From the NCBI GenBank assembly GCA_009840225.1, contig VXOE01000156.1, positions 1 through 33,389 of the forward strand: 33,389 nt of DNA, read 5' to 3'. The stretch comes from Caldilineaceae bacterium SB0662_bin_25. Lineage in GTDB: Bacteria > Chloroflexota > Anaerolineae > Caldilineales > Caldilineaceae. Positions 16,940-25,962 of the stretch are shown piece by piece. Position 1 is the first letter of the stretch. Every line of letters starts with the position of its first letter. The position numbers were made by a program, and so were the translations under genes. The notes below the pieces were generated by a model. It did no database searches and was not told the DNA's origin. It was given only the letters and a program-made list of their open reading frames with translations.

Positions 16940-17375
16940 GGGGGTAGGTGGGATTTCATTTCCGCGAACTCAAAGTCTGGGGATAGACTGTTACGGTGTA
17001 CACGCACAGAAGGAAGAGCGAGAGTTCGGGGAAACCATAAGAAAGGAACATTTTCTGGAGTATCAGAATTTGTAACCATATCATTGGCAGTCCCTGCATT
17101 GAAAAAACCTTGTCTCTCTTATGGACGCAATTCTTATTGGATGCGACACATATGTGCTAAGATAGTGTGCGCCGGGTAGTGACTCGGTGTAAAACGCGGA
17201 AATGATGTTCTCAAAGTCTTGTATGGCGACGGAGGAGCACCGACAAATGGACCTGATCATGGTCGGAGGGAAGCCTGACCTTGATAGGATGTTTTAGGAC
17301 GCTGGACTGGTTGTAGGTTACTCATTAAGAAACGATACACTCTTGCGGAAACATTCCTTGATTCAGGAGACAGAA
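16940..17375. other. Intergenic region before the accessory island
   Basis: This 436-base gap marks a switch from very G-rich to more A+T-rich sequence. It contains the palindrome CACATATGTG (17147-17156) and a weak promoter-like pair, TTATTG (17134) and TAAGAT (17158) with 18 bases between. A 31-codon open frame (17202-17297) has no support. No terminator with a T-run is seen after 16939. The edge is a plausible insertion point for the island but shows no clear attachment site. Confidence 0.4.
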
Positions 17376-17915
17376 TTGAAATATAATATCGCCGCACTCC
17401 CGGAGAAACCGAGCCTGACCGACAAGCAAATCCAAGATTTGCTGAACATTCCCAAGACGATCACCAAAAAATCTCCGGCAAGAGAAGCTTACAGAGAAGA
17501 GAAAAACCAGAAACGCTGCGACCTGGAACTCTATACACCCTCCGACGACGACACAGAGCTTTCGGTCTTTATTCGGCAGCACAGCAAGTTCATTGAAAAC
17601 TTTTCCATAGGATTGCGCTATCAAACCAACATCAGTTCCCTGGGAACAATTACCCTTGTCCGCTATAACGGCGCACACGGAGAGTCAAGCCGACATCAAG
17701 ACGGCCACTATGCTCTCCCGCACATTCACCGCATCAGTGAACAAGAACTGGCGGCTGGGAATACCAACCCTCAAGAGAGCCGGCGAGAAATCACGGACCG
17801 ATACAGCACTTTTGAGCAAGCTCTAAGAATTTTCTTTGAGGATATTAGCGTCTCAAACTTTGCTGAGTATTTCCCCGAAGCGCTTCAGCCGAGGCTTTTC
17901 GATGAACATCCATAG
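17376..17915 (+). CDS. DUF6978-like protein of a two-gene accessory module
   Basis: This 179-residue soluble protein resembles, as far as I can judge by eye, the DUF6978 family often found beside DUF1828 genes. Notable parts are the N-terminal helix-like LTDKQIQDLLNIPKTI, a central LVRYNGAHGESSRHQDGHY with several His residues, and PHIHRISE. It is charged, without membrane segments. A TTG at 17376 with AGGAG six bases upstream is the preferred start; a TTG at 17343 has no ribosome binding site. The 3' end overlaps the next gene by 14 bases in another frame, so the two are translated together. Function is unknown; a toxin-antitoxin-like or defence role is only suggested by the pairing. Confidence 0.72.
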   Translation: MKYNIAALPEKPSLTDKQIQDLLNIPKTITKKSPAREAYREEKNQKRCDLELYTPSDDDTELSVFIRQHSKFIENFSIGLRYQTNISSLGTITLVRYNGAHGESSRHQDGHYALPHIHRISEQELAAGNTNPQESRREITDRYSTFEQALRIFFEDISVSNFAEYFPEALQPRLFDEHP

Positions 17916-18675
17916 CGTACGTAAATCCCTCAACAAACCCCTCACCTCTGGATTTGACCTTTATGAACGGCGCCCCGGCAACCACCAACTCATCCTCCCA
18001 ATCCATCACGAAGACGGCGACATGGTTGAAATCTACCTAGAGGACAGCCCAATGGGGGAAGAGTACGTCCGCATTTGTGATTACGGCCTTACCCTTATGC
18101 GCCTTTCCTACACGTACGAGATTTCTACCCCTACCCGCCAGCAGATTTTCGACAGCATTCTCATTAATAGTGGAGTCAATTTTGAAGAGGGCGGCCTCTA
18201 TCTCGACGCGCCTGTGGACAAACTTTACGAGAGCATCCTTCAGTTCGCGGGCTGCGCGCAGAAGGTGTGCAACATGCGCTACTGGAGCAGAGAGATCACG
18301 CGTAGTGCTTTCTACGATGACTTGGAAGAATATATTACATCGGACCTCAAGGACTTCTCTCCTTCTGCCGCCACATTTCCACTTCCTGATTATCCCACAA
18401 GTGTGGACTGGGCTCTCAGGAAAGAAAACTCTAACTTCTACGTGTTTGGCGTACACAGCAACGACAAGGCCAAAGTCGTAGCGCTTGCCTTGCTCGAATT
18501 TCGGCAGGCCCATCTGCCGTTCATCAGCCTCATAGTCCACGAGGCCATGGAAGCACTAGGCAAAAAAGAGCAACTGTTCCTCACTCGCAATGCCGACAAG
18601 CAATATCCAGGCTTGGCAGACTTCCAGGAGACGAGCGTTCGGGATATTCCCCGGCTCGTCGGTGTTCCCTCATAA
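17902..18675 (+). CDS. DUF1828 (probably with DUF1829) domain protein
   Basis: This 257-residue protein has an N-terminal part (about 15-110) that matches DUF1828: IHHEDGDMVEIYLED, then VRICDYGLTLMRLSY. This is followed by a C-terminal domain (about 150-250) that would correspond to DUF1829. The biochemical function is not established. The ATG at 17902 has GAGG seven bases upstream and overlaps the preceding gene by 14 bases. An in-frame ATG at 17836 would overlap much more and lacks a ribosome binding site. Base composition is clearly less G-rich than the sugar operon, consistent with horizontal acquisition. Confidence 0.78.
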   Translation: MNIHSVRKSLNKPLTSGFDLYERRPGNHQLILPIHHEDGDMVEIYLEDSPMGEEYVRICDYGLTLMRLSYTYEISTPTRQQIFDSILINSGVNFEEGGLYLDAPVDKLYESILQFAGCAQKVCNMRYWSREITRSAFYDDLEEYITSDLKDFSPSAATFPLPDYPTSVDWALRKENSNFYVFGVHSNDKAKVVALALLEFRQAHLPFISLIVHEAMEALGKKEQLFLTRNADKQYPGLADFQETSVRDIPRLVGVPS

Positions 18676-19040
18676 AGAATCTTGGTTCTGGCGCAGTAAA
18701 TGCAGACGCTCGTAGCTCTTCACTTCTTGCCTTACTCTGACTTCAGATCCTGCAGTGCTGAGAGGGAGGACAAATTTTGCCGCGAAATGTGATTGAGTTA
18801 AGTCAGAAGGTTGTTCCGTGTGGACTGAAGTGCAGCAATCTTTGCGGGAGCCCTTGAAAAGCATTTGCAGATAGCTGGGCGTAGTCGTTTAGACCCCAAA
18901 AGAACGGATTGTTGGGTACCTTTGCTAGCTTGAACCCTTCCCATAGGGCAATATGAGTTTGTAGAGATAGCTTGCCAGTTCTGACCAAGACAGTTGATTT
19001 GAAGAGTGCCCTGCCCCCGCCTTGTCCCAGGAGTATCCAG
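18676..19040. other. Intergenic region within the accessory island
   Basis: There is no convincing gene here. A weak promoter-like pair, TTGAAC (18930-18935) and TATGAG (18952-18957) with a 16-base spacer, lies about 85 bases before the next start. AGGAG at 19029-19033 is the ribosome binding site of the gene at 19041. A TTG at 18972 opens the same frame earlier but without ribosome binding site support. Confidence 0.35.
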
Positions 19041-19973
19041 ATGCTTCTCGACGATTTGATCGAAGTCATTGAAGAGTTGAGACGGCGAATCGCCAACCAC
19101 GGCCCTACACTGAGTGTTAGCGAGACGCGCACGCGCGTGGCGTTGATTGACCCGCTCTTGCAAGTTCTTGGGTGGGACACAACAGATCCTTCAACGGTAA
19201 TACCGGAATATGATGTCAGCGGACGCAAGATTGACTATGCATTGCTGGGGCAGAACAGCCTTCCAGTCGCTATCGTTGAGGCCAAGAGACTTGGCGGCCT
19301 ACTGCAACCGTTTTTGAAACAGATGACATATAACGCCAATATAGCTGGTGTCGAGTTCGCCGGAATAACAGACGGTGACCGGTGGGAATTGTACGAGGTA
19401 CTCAAGAGTGGCACGTCAGACGTAAGACAGTTGTTGAACCTAAAGATTTCATCGTCATCATCTCATCTTAGCGCTCTCAACCTGTTGCTCCTCTGGCGAC
19501 CCAACTTGGCTTCGGGCCTAGTTGAACCAGCAAGAGTGCCAGTAGCCGCTTCCCCTTCAATCGATGACCCGGTATCACCCGTTTCTGATTCGATTGACTG
19601 GGTGCCACTGTCGAGGTTCGTTGCGCTTAAGACATCGGATCGTCCAGAGTTCATTCGATTTCCTGATGGCAGTGAACTTCAGCTGCTGTCCTGGTATGGC
19701 TTGGTTCAGCAGACGATTGGGTGGTTATGGTCCAAAGGGGTCTTAACGTCGGATAATGTCTCCGACTTTTCGACCAAAGACAGTTATTGGTTCCATACCG
19801 AAGCGATCCACCCATCTGGAAAGCCATTTTTTAGCCCTAAACCAGTCGCGGGAACGCCTCTGATCTTTGAAGCCAATTTAAGTAGGTTTGAATCCACAAA
19901 GAGAGCGAAGATTCTGATGAGCCGTTGTCGTCAGGATCTGTCTCGTGTTCATTTTGGGGTCATGCGCAAGTGA
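19041..19973 (+). CDS. Stand-alone HsdR-N-like PD-(D/E)XK nuclease-fold protein
   Basis: This 310-residue protein has an N-terminal domain like that of type I restriction HsdR subunits. It reads SETRTRVALIDPLLQVLGW (about 27-45), IPEYDVSGRKIDYAL with Asp65, then AIVEAKR with Glu80 and Lys82, then FAGITDGDRWELYE. These make a complete PD-(D/E)XK set. No helicase motor follows, and no hsdM or hsdS is nearby, so this is not a full type I system. The C-terminal half (about 140-310) is unrecognised. ATG 19041 with AGGAG is preferred. It could be an orphan nuclease in a defence role, or an uncharacterised DNA-binding protein. Confidence 0.8.
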   Translation: MLLDDLIEVIEELRRRIANHGPTLSVSETRTRVALIDPLLQVLGWDTTDPSTVIPEYDVSGRKIDYALLGQNSLPVAIVEAKRLGGLLQPFLKQMTYNANIAGVEFAGITDGDRWELYEVLKSGTSDVRQLLNLKISSSSSHLSALNLLLLWRPNLASGLVEPARVPVAASPSIDDPVSPVSDSIDWVPLSRFVALKTSDRPEFIRFPDGSELQLLSWYGLVQQTIGWLWSKGVLTSDNVSDFSTKDSYWFHTEAIHPSGKPFFSPKPVAGTPLIFEANLSRFESTKRAKILMSRCRQDLSRVHFGVMRK

Positions 19974-20077
19974 CTCCTTTCTGCTCCGCTCGTTGTCACC
20001 GCATCTAAAATCTCTAGAACGACGAAATCTTCCCCGCATTTGCCCCAGATCCGGGAACACTTTCCTCCACTCCGCTC

Positions 20078-20106
20078 TTGAGCAGCGCGCGCGGCTCCGC
20101 TATAAT
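20078..20106 (+). promoter_or_regulatory. Sigma70-type promoter of the glycosyltransferase cluster
   Basis: TTGAGC (20078-20083), a 17-base spacer and a perfect TATAAT (20101-20106) form a strong promoter. Transcription should start near 20113, which excludes the open-frame start at 20109 and supports the TTG at 20160. Confidence 0.8.
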
Positions 20107-20159
20107 CGGTGGGGGTATGTTGGGGGAGTCCATTAGCCGTCAGCCGGAGGGGGAACCTG

Positions 20160-21281
20160 TTGCGCGTTGTGCTCGTTAGCAAGGCGCTCGTTGTGGGCGC
20201 GTATCAGAGGAAGGCGGAGGAGATCGCGCGCCTGGGGGTGGAGTTGACGGTGCTGACGCCGCCGAGTTGGCGGGACCGGCGCGGGTTACAGAGGGCGGAA
20301 CGGTTGCATACGGTCGGCTACGAACTGCGTACGATTCCCATCCTATTCAACGGCGCTTATCATATGCACTTTTATCCTACTCTGGTAAAGGCGCTGCGGG
20401 AGCTGAAACCGGAGGTTGTGCATGTGGATGAGGAGCCATACAATTTGGCTACGTTTCTCGGTGTGCGGGCGGCGCGGGCGGTGGGCGCGAAGCCTCTCTT
20501 CTTTACGTGGCAGAACCTGCTCCGACGCTATCCGCCGCCATTCAACTGGTTCGAGCGCCTTGTATACCGCGCTTGTGCGCTGGCGATTGCGGGGAATGCC
20601 GAGGCCCGCGAAGTTCTTGAGCGCAAGGGTTACGAGGGCGAGGTCGTGGTGTTGCCGCAGTTCGGCGTCGATCCTGCGATCTTCCGGCCGCAGGCGGAGT
20701 TGGATGGGGTGGGGAGCGCGAAGGAGGACGAGGCGTTTCACGTTGGCTACGCCGGGGGTCTGTTGCCAGAGAAGGGGCTGGACCTGCTGCTGCGGGCGTG
20801 TGCCGATCTCGAGGGCAGTTGGCGGTTAACGCTGGTGGGCAGCGGGGAAGAGATCGAGGCGCTGCGGAAACTGGCTTCCGAGTGCGGCATCGCAGACCGG
20901 GTGACGTTGGGCGTCAGACTGCCCAGTGGGGCGATGCCCGACTTCTATCGCTCGCTGGACGTGCTGGTGCTGCCGAGCCGGACGCGGCCCAACTGGAAGG
21001 AACAGTTTGGACGGGTCCTGATCGAGGCGATGGCCTGCGGGGTGCCGGTGCTTGGCAGCAGTAGCGGAGAGATCCCCAACGTGATCGGAGATGCCGGAGT
21101 GGTATTCCCAGAAGGGGATGTGGAGGCGCTGCGGTCGCAATTGCAGCGGTTGATGCAGGATGGGGTAACTCGCAGCCACTTTGCCTCTGCGGGGAGGCAG
21201 CGGGTGCTAGCCCGTTACACGATGGAAGAGATTGCACGCCAAACGGTGGCGGCCTACAGGGCGGTGGTCCATGGCCGCTAG
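20160..21281 (+). CDS. Glycosyltransferase family 4 (GT-B)
   Basis: This 373-residue retaining glycosyltransferase would add a sugar from an activated donor to a growing polysaccharide or lipid-linked glycan on the cytoplasmic face. The N-terminal Rossmann domain starts at once (VVLVSKALVVGAYQ). The C-terminal domain holds the E-x7-E signature in KEQFGRVLIEAMACGVPVLG, followed by GEIPNVIGDAG. The start is TTG 20160 with GGAGGGGG six bases upstream; the upstream GTG at 20109 lies at or before the transcription start. Two further polysaccharide genes follow in the same direction, so this is the first gene of an exopolysaccharide cluster. Confidence 0.9.
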   Translation: MRVVLVSKALVVGAYQRKAEEIARLGVELTVLTPPSWRDRRGLQRAERLHTVGYELRTIPILFNGAYHMHFYPTLVKALRELKPEVVHVDEEPYNLATFLGVRAARAVGAKPLFFTWQNLLRRYPPPFNWFERLVYRACALAIAGNAEAREVLERKGYEGEVVVLPQFGVDPAIFRPQAELDGVGSAKEDEAFHVGYAGGLLPEKGLDLLLRACADLEGSWRLTLVGSGEEIEALRKLASECGIADRVTLGVRLPSGAMPDFYRSLDVLVLPSRTRPNWKEQFGRVLIEAMACGVPVLGSSSGEIPNVIGDAGVVFPEGDVEALRSQLQRLMQDGVTRSHFASAGRQRVLARYTMEEIARQTVAAYRAVVHGR

Positions 21282-21304
21282 CAGTTCACTGGAAGTTACT
21301 GACT

Positions 21305-22471
21305 ATGAGAGTCGTCGTCAACGCCCAACTCCTCCATACAAGAGGTGGTTACCGGGGGGCCGGGGTCAGCAACTACTGCCGCAACCTGCTGACAGCGCTT
21401 GCGGACGAGACCGACGGAACCAAGGTGACGGCCTTCGTCAATGACCGCGATTTTCGCCTCTCGCAGAGGCATCCAGGGATGGAGTTGCGCTATACGCGCT
21501 GGCCGGCGGGCGATCCGGTGCCGCGCATCATCTGGGAGCAGACGGCGCTGCCGCTGGCGGCGATGACGGCGCAGGGGAACCTTGTGCACGGCTTGGTGAA
21601 TACATTGCCGCTGGCGACGAGGGTGCCCGGAGTGGTGACGGTGCATGATCTCAGTTTTGTACGGATGCCGGAGCGTTTCCCCCGTCTCAAGCGGTTCTAC
21701 CTTGGGCAGTTGTGCCGTGCCAGCGCCCGACGGGCGCGGCGGGTTATCGCTGTCAGCAAGCAGACGGCAGCGGACGTGCGGGCGGAGTTCGGGGTCGAAA
21801 GTCGGCGCGTGGAGGTGGTGTATAATGGGGTCGGCCAGCAGTTTCGGCCTCTACCGGCTGCCGAGGTCACCGATTTTCGCGATCTCATGGGGTTGCCGGA
21901 GAGGTTCCTGCTCTATGTTGGCACATTAGAGCCGCGCAAAAACCTACCCCATCTGCTACGGACTTTTGCGAAGTGGCGGGCGGAGAGTGCAATCGGGCGA
22001 GACGTAGGGTTGGTGGTGGCGGGCGGCAAAGGCTGGCATTACCAAGAGATTTTCTCTCTGGCGGACGAGTTGGGCTTGACGGGCGGACGGTCGGAGGAAG
22101 GGCCGGTTGTGCAGTTCCCCGGTTTCCTGCCGGAGCGAGACCTGTGCTTGTGGTATAACGCGGCCAGCGGATTCGTTTACCCCAGTCTGTTCGAGGGATT
22201 TGGTTTGCCGGTGTTGGAGGCTATGGCATCGGGGACACCGGTCATCTGCAGCAACACGCCGAGCCTGAAGGAGGTGGCCGGCGACGCGGCGCTGATCGTA
22301 CCGGCGCGTGACCAAGCTGCACTCCAAAACGCGTTCGAATGTCTGTTCACAGATCAGCAAACCACCACTGGGTTGCGAAAGCTAGGACTTCGGCAGGCGA
22401 GGAATTTCTCGTGGGAACGGACTGCGAGAGAAACGATGGATGTATATGAAAGTGCAGTCAATGGAGGATAG
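21305..22471 (+). CDS. Glycosyltransferase family 4 (GT-B)
   Basis: This second GT4 enzyme is 388 residues. It shows the N-terminal glycine-rich loop (HTRGGYRGAGVSNYCRNL), VHDLSF, the hinge region LYVGTLEPRKNLPHLL, and the E-x7-E donor-site motif in EGFGLPVLEAMASGTPVI. It lies 23 bases after the previous glycosyltransferase and before the phosphotransferase, consistent with stepwise assembly of one repeat unit. It is closer to mannosyltransferase-like GT4 members than the first copy, but donor and acceptor cannot be assigned. Confidence 0.9.
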   Translation: MRVVVNAQLLHTRGGYRGAGVSNYCRNLLTALADETDGTKVTAFVNDRDFRLSQRHPGMELRYTRWPAGDPVPRIIWEQTALPLAAMTAQGNLVHGLVNTLPLATRVPGVVTVHDLSFVRMPERFPRLKRFYLGQLCRASARRARRVIAVSKQTAADVRAEFGVESRRVEVVYNGVGQQFRPLPAAEVTDFRDLMGLPERFLLYVGTLEPRKNLPHLLRTFAKWRAESAIGRDVGLVVAGGKGWHYQEIFSLADELGLTGGRSEEGPVVQFPGFLPERDLCLWYNAASGFVYPSLFEGFGLPVLEAMASGTPVICSNTPSLKEVAGDAALIVPARDQAALQNAFECLFTDQQTTTGLRKLGLRQARNFSWERTARETMDVYESAVNGG

Positions 22472-22530
22472 AGGACGGTACATAGCAGGAGCAGCATTTC
22501 CCACACCGCAGGCCACTGGCCACTGAATGG

Positions 22531-24084
22531 ATGCCGATGTCAACCGTACAGATGAAACAGCGCCATGGCCGCCCGACATCCCAACAGACCCTCAACGGGC
22601 GGCGGACAAGCGGGGAGGCAACAGGATCACCTGACAGAAGCTGGTTGATTTCCCTGCTCATACGGGTTCCGTCGCGGTGGTGGCCGGCGCTACTGCGCAT
22701 CAGCGATCTGATTCTGATCGTTGCCGCGTTTGTGATGGCCTACTGGGTGCGCTACCGGCTGCAATGGTTCCTCACCGTCGATCCGGCCAACCAGGCTGAG
22801 CTGGTCACCTATCTGCCGTTCGGACTGGCGCTGGTTTTTCTCCTTTTTTGTTCGTTTCAGTTCTCCAAGGTCTACGTTTACCGACGAGACCGCCTCTGGA
22901 TTGAGGAGGTCTACGCCATCGCGAGCGCGACCACGATCGGTGTTGTCGTCCTCATCATTCTGAATCTGGCCTTCGGGCAGTTGTCTTTCAGTCGTCTGAT
23001 CTTTCTGTACACGGCGGTGCTGGTCACGCTGTTGCTGGGAATCAGCCGGGCGGTGATCTACACGGTACGGGGCTATCTGCGCAACCAGGGGATCGGCCTG
23101 GAGCGTGTGGTGTTGGTGGGCGCCGGCGACGTTGGGCTGATGGTGATGCGCACGATTGCGGCGCGCCCGAGCCTCGGATACGAACTGGTCGGCTTTCTAG
23201 ACGACGATCCGGACATCAATCAGACGGACATTGGCCGCTTTCAGGCACTGGGCCCGCTGACCAACTTCTACGACATCCTGCAAAACAGTGACATCGACAC
23301 GGCCATTATCTGCCTGCCCTGGCGGAGCCACCGCATCGTGGCGCGGTTGCTTCATCTATGTGAACAGAACGGTGTCAGGGCACAGATTGTGCCGGACTTT
23401 TTCCAGTTGACGAAGAACCAGATGCAGGTGGAGCGGCTAGACGGGATTCCGCTGATCACGACGCGGGCGGTATCGATTGCCGGCTGGAATTTGTTCGTGA
23501 AGCGGGCGCTGGATGTGACCCTGGCCACTGTCATGTTAGTTTTGGGGTTGCCGCTGGCGGCGCTAATCGCGCTGGCTGTCCGTTTCAGTTCGCCGGGATC
23601 GATTATTTACTCCCAGACGCGCGTCGGGCGCAACGGACGGCAGTTCAAGATTTACAAATTTCGCTCGATGATCGCGGATGCCGATGCACAGCTTGACGAG
23701 ATCGCCGATCTCAATGAGGCGACGGGGCCGCTTTTCAAGATGCGCGACGACCCGCGCCGCACCTCGGTTGGGCGGATTCTGCGCCGCTTGAGCCTGGACG
23801 AGCTGCCGAATCTGATCAATGTGCTGCGCGGCGAGATGAGCCTTGTGGGGCCCCGTCCCAATGTGCCGGAGGAGGTGGCGCAGTACAAGGACTGGCACAG
23901 TAAGCGGCTGTCGGTCAGCCCGGGGATGACGGGGTTATGGCAGGTCAGCGGCCGCAGCGATCTGACTTTCGATGAAATGGTCCTGCTCGACATTTACTAC
24001 GCCGAGAACTGGAGTGTGACACTGGATCTGAGCATTCTGCTGCGCACTATCCCGAAGGTCTTGGGCGGAGAAGGGGCTTATTGA
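22531..24084 (+). CDS. Polyprenyl-phosphate sugar-1-phosphate transferase (exopolysaccharide initiation)
   Basis: This 517-residue enzyme transfers a sugar-1-phosphate from a nucleotide sugar to undecaprenyl phosphate, starting exopolysaccharide synthesis. It has four membrane helices (about 50-170), a Rossmann-like domain ([14 protein letters not shown], near 192), a further hydrophobic segment (about 322-345) and the conserved catalytic domain with [31 protein letters not shown] and [13 protein letters not shown]. This is the WbaP/WcaJ type. ATG codons occur at 22531 and 22537. It is the last gene of the plus-strand cluster and converges with the CoA-transferase gene. Confidence 0.92.
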   Translation: MPMSTVQMKQRHGRPTSQQTLNGRRTSGEATGSPDRSWLISLLIRVPSRWWPALLRISDLILIVAAFVMAYWVRYRLQWFLTVDPANQAELVTYLPFGLALVFLLFCSFQFSKVYVYRRDRLWIEEVYAIASATTIGVVVLIILNLAFGQLSFSRLIFLYTAVLVTLLLGISRAVIYTVRGYLRNQGIGLERVVLVGAGDVGLMVMRTIAARPSLGYELVGFLDDDPDINQTDIGRFQALGPLTNFYDILQNSDIDTAIICLPWRSHRIVARLLHLCEQNGVRAQIVPDFFQLTKNQMQVERLDGIPLITTRAVSIAGWNLFVKRALDVTLATVMLVLGLPLAALIALAVRFSSPGSIIYSQTRVGRNGRQFKIYKFRSMIADADAQLDEIADLNEATGPLFKMRDDPRRTSVGRILRRLSLDELPNLINVLRGEMSLVGPRPNVPEEVAQYKDWHSKRLSVSPGMTGLWQVSGRSDLTFDEMVLLDIYYAENWSVTLDLSILLRTIPKVLGGEGAY

Positions 24085-24197
24085 GAGTTTTCGGTTTTTG
24101 GTTTCTGGTTTTTAGTTGCGCCGCTCATACACGATTGTTCCCTCGACTTGCGCCTTGAGTTTCCAAGGCCTTGAAAACCCCACTGGCAGGCAGTAGT

Positions 24198-25784
24198 TCA
24201 GTCACTCCCCTTTAATCTAAGACCCATGCGCTCCGGCTGGAAGAGGCGGGGCTCCATTTCGCGCAGGTCGGGGGCGACGGCGAGGGGGAACTCGCATTGG
24301 GCGAGGACGTCTTGCTCAAGGTTGGCGCCGGGCGCGATTTCGATTACGGTCCAGCCGTGGGCGTCGAGGCGGAGCACGCAGCGTTCGGTGATAACGAGCA
24401 CGTTCTGGCCGGTCTGGCGGGCGCGGCGGCCGCTGAAGGTGACATGCTCGACCTCGTTGACGAACTTGCGTACTCTGCCCTCGCGCTCGATGTGCAGGTG
24501 GCCGTCGACGACGTCGAGGCGGGCGCCGGCGGTGTACGTGCCGCTGATGACGATGTTGCGGGCGCTGGCGGTTATGTCGACGAAGCCGCCGACACCGGCG
24601 GTCACGTGGGGACGGGCGGCAAGCCTGGAGACGTTGATGTTGCCCTCGCGGTCGATCTGCATGAAGGAGAGGAAGCAGCGGTCGAAGCCGCCGCCCTGGA
24701 AGTAGCTGAACTGGTCCGGTGAGGGGATGATGGCCTGGGTGTTGGCTGAGCAGCCGAACTGGAAGCCCCCCAGCGGCATGCCGCCAACGGCGCCCTGCTC
24801 GATCACCCAGGTGACGGCACCGTCCAGGCCTTCTTCCAAGAGAACGCGGGGCACGAGCGCGGAGATGCCGAAGCCGAGATTAACGGCTTCGCCGTCGCGG
24901 AGCTCGAGCGCGGCGCGGCGGGCGATCACCTTCTGCAGGCCCCACTCTGCCAACTCGAAGGTATCAGATGGGACGCGCACCTCGCCGCTGATGGCGGGGT
25001 CGTAGTCGGTCTGGGTGGTCTGCATGGCGTCGGGGACGACCACGACGGCGTCGACGAGAACGCTGGGCACGCGTACGTTCTGGGCGAGGAGGGTGCCGGC
25101 GGCGACGCGACGCTCGACCTGGGCGATAACGACGCCGCCGTTGTTGTGCGCGGCCAGGGCGACATCGTAGGCGCCGAGAAAAGCGCCCTCGCGCTCGAAG
25201 GTGAGATTGCCCAACTCGTCGGCTGTGGTCGCCCTGATCAGAGCTACGTCCGGGTGCAGGGCGCGCAAATAGAGCCACTCCTGGTCGTCGAACTCCACCA
25301 ATTGCACGATATCTTCACGGGTGCGCTCGTTCATGCGGCCGCCCTGGCGCCGTGGATCGAGGTAGGTGTCCATTCCCAGTTGGGTGAGGACGCCGGGGCG
25401 TTTGGCCGCGGCCTCGCGCAGCTGGTGGAAGATGAGGCCGCTGGGAATGTTGTAGGCTTCGACTTCGTTCTCGTAGATCATGCGCCAGATGGCGGGTGAT
25501 TCCATGGAGGAGGGGCCTGAGGGGAGAGACCCGGCGATCACGCGCGCCAGCAGGCCGGGGCGGGCGATGTGGTCGATGCCGTCGATGCCATACATGTCGC
25601 CGGCGGCGATGGGATGGATGGTGGTCAGGTTTTGCGGATGGCCGTGCTGGTCAAAGCGCTCGCCCAGGGCCTGCAGCAGCGCGTCGGGGCAGAGCAGTCC
25701 GCTGGAGGAGTTGACAGCGACTATAGCGCCGTCGGGGATGAGGGCTGCGGCTTCGGAGAGAGTGACAAAACGGGTGCGCGGCAT
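24198..25784 (-). CDS. Acyl-CoA:carboxylate CoA-transferase (YdiF/propionate CoA-transferase type)
   Basis: This 528-residue protein has fused alpha and beta CoA-transferase domains. The N-terminal half carries SEAAALIPDGAIVAV and RATTADELGNLTFEREG. The C-terminal half carries EAVNLGFGISALVPRVL and the putative catalytic Glu329 in VTWVIEQGAVGGMPLGG. These enzymes move CoA between short-chain acyl-CoA and free acids. The start ATG at 25784 has AAAGGTGA upstream on its own strand. It follows the dehydrogenase gene by 178 bases in the same direction. The actual acids are unknown. Confidence 0.9.
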   Translation of the reverse strand: MPRTRFVTLSEAAALIPDGAIVAVNSSSGLLCPDALLQALGERFDQHGHPQNLTTIHPIAAGDMYGIDGIDHIARPGLLARVIAGSLPSGPSSMESPAIWRMIYENEVEAYNIPSGLIFHQLREAAAKRPGVLTQLGMDTYLDPRRQGGRMNERTREDIVQLVEFDDQEWLYLRALHPDVALIRATTADELGNLTFEREGAFLGAYDVALAAHNNGGVVIAQVERRVAAGTLLAQNVRVPSVLVDAVVVVPDAMQTTQTDYDPAISGEVRVPSDTFELAEWGLQKVIARRAALELRDGEAVNLGFGISALVPRVLLEEGLDGAVTWVIEQGAVGGMPLGGFQFGCSANTQAIIPSPDQFSYFQGGGFDRCFLSFMQIDREGNINVSRLAARPHVTAGVGGFVDITASARNIVISGTYTAGARLDVVDGHLHIEREGRVRKFVNEVEHVTFSGRRARQTGQNVLVITERCVLRLDAHGWTVIEIAPGANLEQDVLAQCEFPLAVAPDLREMEPRLFQPERMGLRLKGSD

Positions 25785-25962
25785 CGGTCAGATTCACCTT
25801 TGCGGGAGAGGCGGTCGCGTGAGTTAGGGCAGAATGGAACCACGCGGCCAAGGGGTCGCGATGGATCCATTATAGCGTTACGAGCGTTGTGTGCAAGGGT
25901 TGGCGGCTACGTCCCTGGTCAAGAGGAGCGCGATGGAGGAACAGTGGCGGAAATGAGACGAG

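Noticed and set aside
17202..17297. 31-codon open frame before the accessory island
   Set aside because: Too short, no ribosome binding site at its start and no recognisable similarity; could be a remnant but is unsupported.
20109..20159. Earlier GTG start for the first glycosyltransferase
   Set aside because: It lies at or before the transcription start predicted from TTGAGC-17-TATAAT, while TTG 20160 has GGAGGGGG at ideal distance.
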